NCBI GenBank assembly: GCA_003615045.1
Contig: ML014313.1
Location: 1 to 31,953, forward strand
Length of the DNA: 31,953 bases
Direction of reading: 5' to 3'
From: Caulochytrium protostelioides
Lineage: Eukaryota > Chytridiomycota > Caulochytriomycetes > Caulochytriales > Caulochytriaceae
Shown here: piece by piece, positions 27,980 to 31,953 of the stretch
Position numbering within the stretch: the stretch's first letter is position 1
Layout: each line of letters starts with the position of its first letter
Made by a program: the position numbers and the translations under genes
The notes under the pieces: generated by a model
What the model was told of the DNA's origin: nothing
Databases searched by the model: none
The model's input: only the letters and a program-made list of their open reading frames with translations

Positions 27980-29917
27980 ATGGCGGAGCTCTTTAACGCG
28001 TACGAATACGAACGGCGCCGTGGTCCCACATGGAAGTCCTGGGTACAGCGCAACCCCGCATGCGTGCGGTGGTCTGTGTCGATTGTGGTCAGCGGGCTGC
28101 TGCTTGTGTCGCTATTGCTGACGTTGGCCCGCGATGAAAAGGGTAGCGTCTCGAAGCCGGTCACGAGCGCCGCCAAGCCCAGCGCTTCCCACGCTGCGTC
28201 ACTCGATGACCATATTCAGGGCGACTGGGTGCATCTTGACGGCGTCGAATCGGTGATTCAGGACCGGCTCAAGAAGGAAGTCGCCCGCATCAAGCTCGCG
28301 GAGCAGAAGAAGGCTCGCGAGGAAGTCGCTGCCCGTCTGGGCTCCGCCCCGTCGAAGCCAGCGGCAGCGCCCACGGCACCGACGACGAGTGAAGTGATCG
28401 ACAAAAACCGATTTGTTTCGGAGAAGCAGCAGCAGGTCTCACGTGCCACGGAATACTTTACGCTGACTAACTTCAGCTATTGTGACATGCTCGACGGCGT
28501 AACGGTGCAGGGCCACGTGTACCTGCCTGTGCTGCAGGGCTCCCTCTCGACGGCCAACCCATCACGCTCGGAGGTCTCGCAGATCATTGACGATGTCGCT
28601 CGCCGCGTCGCGGAGCGCGTCCAATCGGTCGAGGTCTTCAACCACCCGCACGACGCCTTTGCCATGGAGCAGTTGAAGCGCTTCGGGTGCTTCTCGGCGA
28701 TCACGGGTGACAACGACTACGCCTTCCTGTCCGAGGGCGTGTTCCTCGAGCGTCTACCGTCGGTGCGCTACTTCCCGCAGCTCTCGCTGCTGCCTGCTTC
28801 AGCCAAGCCGCCAACCGACACACACCGCAACCGTTTGGCCTACATCATCACCGTCCACCAGGCCCCGCGTCTGCTCGACCGCCTCATCCCGGCGCTAGCG
28901 GGCCCGGACGTCGCTATCATGATCAATACTGAGTACCACGACAGCAAGGACTTTAGCCAGGAGATCGCCGAATCGGTCAAGCGCGTGCAGCACCTCTTGC
29001 CTGCGTCCATGCACATCTACATTGCCTCGCATGTGTTCCCCACCGAGCCGCACAGCAGCTCGGTAGTATTCTCGGAGCTGGAAGCCATGTTCGAGCTCGC
29101 CCAACACGTCACGTTCGACTGGATCATGCGCATCACCGAGTATGATTACCCCTTGCGTACACCGGAAGCCATTCTGACCATGCTGGATGCACACGGTCCC
29201 GACGTAGTGCACATGTCCATCCTCGCGGATGACGCTCACGTCATCTCGGACCTCCGCCACGTGGCCTTCCCCGTGCCGTCCCATGAGTTCAGCGTCGTCT
29301 TCAATGAGGGCCCTGAGCGCAACTTCCCGTGGCCTCATCGCTACCATCCGGCGCTCAGCAGCTCGCACTTCATCCTGCCCTACTCGTTTGTTCACTTCCT
29401 GCGCACCGACCCGCACGCACACGCCTTCATGGCTTGGATCGAGCACTCGCTCCACCCCGACATGACTTTCTGGGCCACCGTCGCCCGCTCAGATCCGGTG
29501 TGGAGCGCCCGAATTCGTCCTCTGCCCAATGGTCGCTTCTATGGGCATGCCTCGGACGGCCAGCATCACACGAGCAAGCCGCTCGTTGACCAGGGGGCTG
29601 ACCCATACGATGAGTACAAGAGCGAGGACACTGATGACCACGGCCTCTACGACTACGGCCAGTCCGCTCGTAGCATCTCGCACAACGACATCGATGACTT
29701 GCAGCATCACCGTGCGTGGTTTGCGATGCACGTCGAGCGCAGCTCCAGCATTAAGCGCGAGATGGACCGCATTCGCAAGACGGAAAGCCAGGCCGACATC
29801 GATCGCTACACGGCCAAGAAGAAGGTCGCCAACCAGCCCGACAGCACTGCTGACACGCTTCGCAAGCTCAACCTCGGCAAAAAGGTGAAGGCTAAGAAAC
29901 GCAGTTCCCGTTTCTGA
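27980..29917 (+). CDS. GT14-family (core-2/I-branching, xylosyltransferase-like) glycosyltransferase
   Basis: 645 aa from the ATG at 27980 (caccATGG). The same frame reaches back to 27923, but the Kozak context favours 27980. It is a type II membrane protein: a short cytosolic tail (MAELFNAYEYERRRG), one span WSVSIVVSGLLLVSLLLTLA (residues 31-50), a charged helical stem, then the lumenal catalytic domain from about residue 284. Domain signatures are RLAYIITVHQAPRLLDRLIP, FDWIMRITEYDYPLRTPEAI, SSSHFILPYSFVHFLRTD and LHPDMTFWATVARSDPVW. These match the Branch domain of GT14 enzymes, which add GlcNAc or xylose to glycans in the Golgi. The exact donor and acceptor cannot be read. The C-terminus is Lys/Arg-rich. 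An ACACTA-type repeat (29933-29962) follows the stop. The gene lies between Fanzor copies C and D. Confidence 0.88.
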   Translation: MAELFNAYEYERRRGPTWKSWVQRNPACVRWSVSIVVSGLLLVSLLLTLARDEKGSVSKPVTSAAKPSASHAASLDDHIQGDWVHLDGVESVIQDRLKKEVARIKLAEQKKAREEVAARLGSAPSKPAAAPTAPTTSEVIDKNRFVSEKQQQVSRATEYFTLTNFSYCDMLDGVTVQGHVYLPVLQGSLSTANPSRSEVSQIIDDVARRVAERVQSVEVFNHPHDAFAMEQLKRFGCFSAITGDNDYAFLSEGVFLERLPSVRYFPQLSLLPASAKPPTDTHRNRLAYIITVHQAPRLLDRLIPALAGPDVAIMINTEYHDSKDFSQEIAESVKRVQHLLPASMHIYIASHVFPTEPHSSSVVFSELEAMFELAQHVTFDWIMRITEYDYPLRTPEAILTMLDAHGPDVVHMSILADDAHVISDLRHVAFPVPSHEFSVVFNEGPERNFPWPHRYHPALSSSHFILPYSFVHFLRTDPHAHAFMAWIEHSLHPDMTFWATVARSDPVWSARIRPLPNGRFYGHASDGQHHTSKPLVDQGADPYDEYKSEDTDDHGLYDYGQSARSISHNDIDDLQHHRAWFAMHVERSSSIKREMDRIRKTESQADIDRYTAKKKVANQPDSTADTLRKLNLGKKVKAKKRSSRF

Positions 29918-30011
29918 TGGCCCCGCAAAACAAAACACTACACTAACACTAACACTACACTGTGCATTCTCCCCTTGACGACTCGTCTCCATGTTTCAAT
30001 ATATATTTGTT

Positions 30012-30113
30012 TAACGAGATCGTATATATCGGCCCTTCCTGGCACCTACTGCGTTCGCCATCCCCACCGTGGTGCCCCCCAGGGGTCCCCCCGAGGCAGT
30101 AGCGCATTTTGGT
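30012..30113 (-). ncRNA. Conserved 3' block of Fanzor copy D (candidate guide-RNA scaffold)
   Basis: On the minus strand after the stop at 30114: AATGCGCTACTG, GGGGGGACCCCTGGGGGGC, ACCACGGTGGGGATGG, then AAGGGCCGATATATACG. The first half is close to copies B and C; the last ~30 bp have drifted and the end palindrome is not intact. The stem-like G/C symmetry is kept. Confidence 0.33.
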
Positions 30114-30830
30114 TCAGTGTGGGATGAGCTTGCCGATCTCGGGCCGCAGGGGGTCTTGCCCAGTGCGGCACAACGCTTTCGGTCTGGCGGGTAAGGCCAG
30201 GCAGCGTCGGACGTTCAACGCGGCATTGAGGTCGCGGTTCGCAAACTTGCTGTGGGTGGCTTCATTGCCGTTGGTAGCTTTATACCACAGCAACCCTCGG
30301 TCCACGATTCCCTGGCGCCGGCGTTGACCGGGTTTCAGGACCACATTCGTCTGGGCATACACCCGGGTCCTGCGGACCGGGCTAGCCCGTGTCGGCCTGG
30401 TCGGGGGTGTGCCCATCCGGGACGCGGAAGAAACTGACACCTTCGTCGGGTCCCGGGTTTTCATCTTGGTCAGGATCTCATTCGTCTTGGCATGCACCTG
30501 GGTCATTCGGAGTTCGTCGACCAGGATGGTGCGGAAACGCTGGGCGCACGCCCGGTACGCGCGAGATGGCAGGACGGCGATCTCACCCTTGCCCCTAGGG
30601 ACAAACTTGGGGCAAACTGTCTTCGAGGGATATCTGCTTTCGAGTCAGCTTCCAGCTGACGACCTGGCGTGTGGACCCCACCATGGTCTCAAAGAAGATG
30701 TATGTGCAGCCCGGGTCGTCCCCGATGATGCAGTACTGATCTAGGCTGTCTGCCGGTGGTTTCTTGGTTTGATCGGGGCTGTCTGCCGGGGGTGTTGCGC
30801 TTGGGCGGCCCCAAAGCCGCCCAAGCCTCT
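30114..30830 (-). pseudogene. Fanzor/TnpB-like nuclease fragment (copy D), with RuvC-I box and internal deletion
   Basis: This copy shows three RuvC pieces. In the upstream frame (about 30828-30610) QYCIIGDDPGCTYIFFET carries the DPG box of RuvC-I, followed by VVSWKLTRKQI. The frame then shifts and KGEIAVL...RTILVDELRMTQ gives RuvC-II (Glu kept). The same frame runs on to NRDLNAALNVRR (RuvC-III) and a stop at 30114. Compared with copy C, about 100 codons between RuvC-I and RuvC-II are missing, so there is an internal deletion plus a frameshift. The zinc-ribbon place again lacks cysteines (TQVHAKTNEIL). A stop interrupts the frame upstream of the DPG box. Just before that box, a PPADSPDQ/PPADSLDQ pair marks a small duplication. 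No convincing N-terminal helper domain is visible further upstream. Confidence 0.78.
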
Positions 30831-30858
30831 AGTGCCTTTGAAGCCGCCTAGCGGCTTC
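30800..30858. repeat. Two adjacent perfect GC-rich hairpins
   Basis: CTTGGGCGGC (30800-30809) / GCCGCCCAAG (30816-30825) with a 6-base loop, then GAAGCCGC (30840-30847) / GCGGCTTC (30851-30858) with a 3-base loop. Both stems are perfect. They overlap the 5' edge of Fanzor copy D and could belong to the element's left end or to a separate hairpin element. Confidence 0.85.
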
Positions 30859-31298
30859 GAGTGCTACGGGCTTTGCCCCCGATTCAGTCTCCCTGATGGT
30901 CCTCCAGCGACACGTGGGAGGCGGGATTTGTACGACCACAGACGCGACCGGTGGCGCGAGCGTTGGCGGAGTCACCCTTCTGGGGACAGCACCCTAACAA
31001 ATCAAACCGCCGTGATGCTTCTATGTCTCGTTTCGTCCATAAAACATGGATCGCTATTCCCCTTCAAAGCTGGCCCATCTCAGAAAGCCGGCATGACGAA
31101 GCTTTCTAATATGATGCTGCATCTCAAGCGATCGGCATGGGTACTTTTTCTCGCTGACTCTCCATGCCTTTATGTCGAACATCCATCCTTCATTCATCCT
31201 CCTTCCTCCCTCATCCTTACTCCCTTCTCCCCCTGGCCCATCTTACCTTTTTGCTTTTCTCTTTCTCTTTCTCTGACTCTTACATCAATAACAGGGCC
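30859..31298. other. Intergenic region and pyrimidine-rich leader of the last gene
   Basis: No gene supported. The last ~100 bp (31190-31290) are strongly C/T-rich (tccttcctccctcat and repeated ctttct units), as in fungal promoters and 5' leaders, and lead into the ATG at 31299. Confidence 0.45.
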
Positions 31299-31953
31299 AT
31301 GGCGATGCCGATATGGTATACCTCCGTCAACGACAATGCCCGCCGTCGCGGCGGCGGCCCCTCCCGCCGCGTGGTTGAACTCCTCGCCGCCGTGCTTTTC
31401 GCGGTGCTCGTCGCCGGCGCCTGGTCAGCGGGCTTGATATCGAGTTCACGCATCGGGATCGCGCCGGACGGACCCGATGCTGATGTCGATACCGTGGCCG
31501 ACGCCGGGCGGGCCACCGATGGTGCCGACGGCGCTGGCCGCCCCCGCGTCGTCGTCAGCGTGTCCACGTTCGCTGGACGTGTTCAGGACGCCAATGCGAC
31601 CATCGCCTCGCTCTTAGACCAGGACTATATACTCGACGCGATTTACCTGCATGTGCCGCCCGCAATTGAGCGCCTCAACATTTCAGGCACCCTCACCGAA
31701 TCCGACAGTGCCGTGCTGAAGTTCTGGGACGGCCGGGTTTCCGTGCGCCGGCCCGTCGATCTGGGGCCGACCACCAAGCTCATCGGCGCCCTTTATGCCG
31801 AGCGCGACCCCGACACGATCGTCATCACCGTCGACGGCGACGTCGTCTCCCGGCCCGGCATGGTGCGCGGGCTCGTAGAGAGTATGACGGCGCGTCCCAA
31901 GATGCTGTCCACGTACGGCTGCGAGTGGGCTCCAGAGCCGCGCCCTAAGTGGA
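31299..31953 (+). CDS. Type II membrane glycosyltransferase-like protein (partial, runs off the window)
   Basis: Open from an ATG in strong context (gggccATGG) to the window edge, 218 codons. A basic N-terminus (NARRRGGGPSRR) precedes one membrane span, VVELLAAVLFAVLVAGAW (about residues 25-45), then an Asp/Gly/Ala-rich linker. The fold begins at RVVVSVSTFAGRVQDANATI, with SLLDQDYILDAIYLHVP. LGPTTKLIGALYAERDPDT then leads to VITVDGDV, where D179-G-D181 sits in the position of a GT-A type DxD metal and nucleotide-sugar motif. The GP.TKL.GAL then DGD arrangement resembles GT2-like transferases that are Golgi-anchored. The family and acceptor cannot be fixed without the C-terminus. It may work in the same compartment as the neighbouring GT14 enzyme (inference). 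Confidence 0.78.
   Translation, partial: MAMPIWYTSVNDNARRRGGGPSRRVVELLAAVLFAVLVAGAWSAGLISSSRIGIAPDGPDADVDTVADAGRATDGADGAGRPRVVVSVSTFAGRVQDANATIASLLDQDYILDAIYLHVPPAIERLNISGTLTESDSAVLKFWDGRVSVRRPVDLGPTTKLIGALYAERDPDTIVITVDGDVVSRPGMVRGLVESMTARPKMLSTYGCEWAPEPRPKW

Overview
This window looks like GC-rich nuclear DNA from an early-diverging, chytrid-like fungus (inference). Its recognisable genes are eukaryotic: a mitochondrial monothiol glutaredoxin, V-ATPase subunit c'', a DH-BAR-SH3 Rho GEF, a KIN1-like kinase, a GT14 glycosyltransferase and an orthodox aquaporin. They read as long uninterrupted frames and several starts have good Kozak context (ccATGG). No rRNA, tRNA or CRISPR array was recognised.

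Layout: 1-400, tail of a Fanzor/TnpB-like nuclease (copy A). 461-2395 (-), a decayed SGNH/GDSL esterase and the eroded frames upstream of it. 3150-5693 (-), a coiled-coil protein. 6430-8330 (+), a broken Ty3/gypsy pol ending at a polypurine tract and a possible LTR start. 9452-10630 (+), aquaporin, followed immediately by Fanzor copy B (10632-11092). 11735-12217 (+), GRX5. 13071-13676 (-), VMA16. 13677-17450, a long interval with perfect hairpins but no convincing gene. 17451-21365 (+), the Rho GEF, convergent with a kinase at 21682-24936 (-). 26290-27205 (-), Fanzor copy C. 27980-29917 (+), a GT14-family type II membrane glycosyltransferase. 30012-30830 (-), Fanzor copy D. 31299 to the window end (+), the start of another type II membrane glycosyltransferase-like protein.

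The most interesting content is the dispersed Fanzor family. Four remnants, two per strand, keep the RuvC-III signature NRDLNAALN (Asn for Asp in copy B). Copies C and D also keep the RuvC-II VDE region, and copy D keeps a RuvC-I DPG box. All four are followed by a conserved noncoding block of about 90-130 bp that ends in an AT-rich run and, in B and C, a palindrome. That is where the guide-RNA scaffold and right end of a TnpB/Fanzor element should lie. The zinc-ribbon cysteines are missing even from the diverged copies, so the source lineage may have lacked a canonical ribbon. Patchwork identity among A, C and D suggests gene conversion or recent recombination. Every copy here is broken, so an intact relative would have to be elsewhere in the genome.

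The host genes are housekeeping or cell-surface/polarity genes and form no operon. The Rho GEF and kinase are convergent neighbours with plausible roles in polarity signalling; the two glycosyltransferases are adjacent and separated only by Fanzor copy D.
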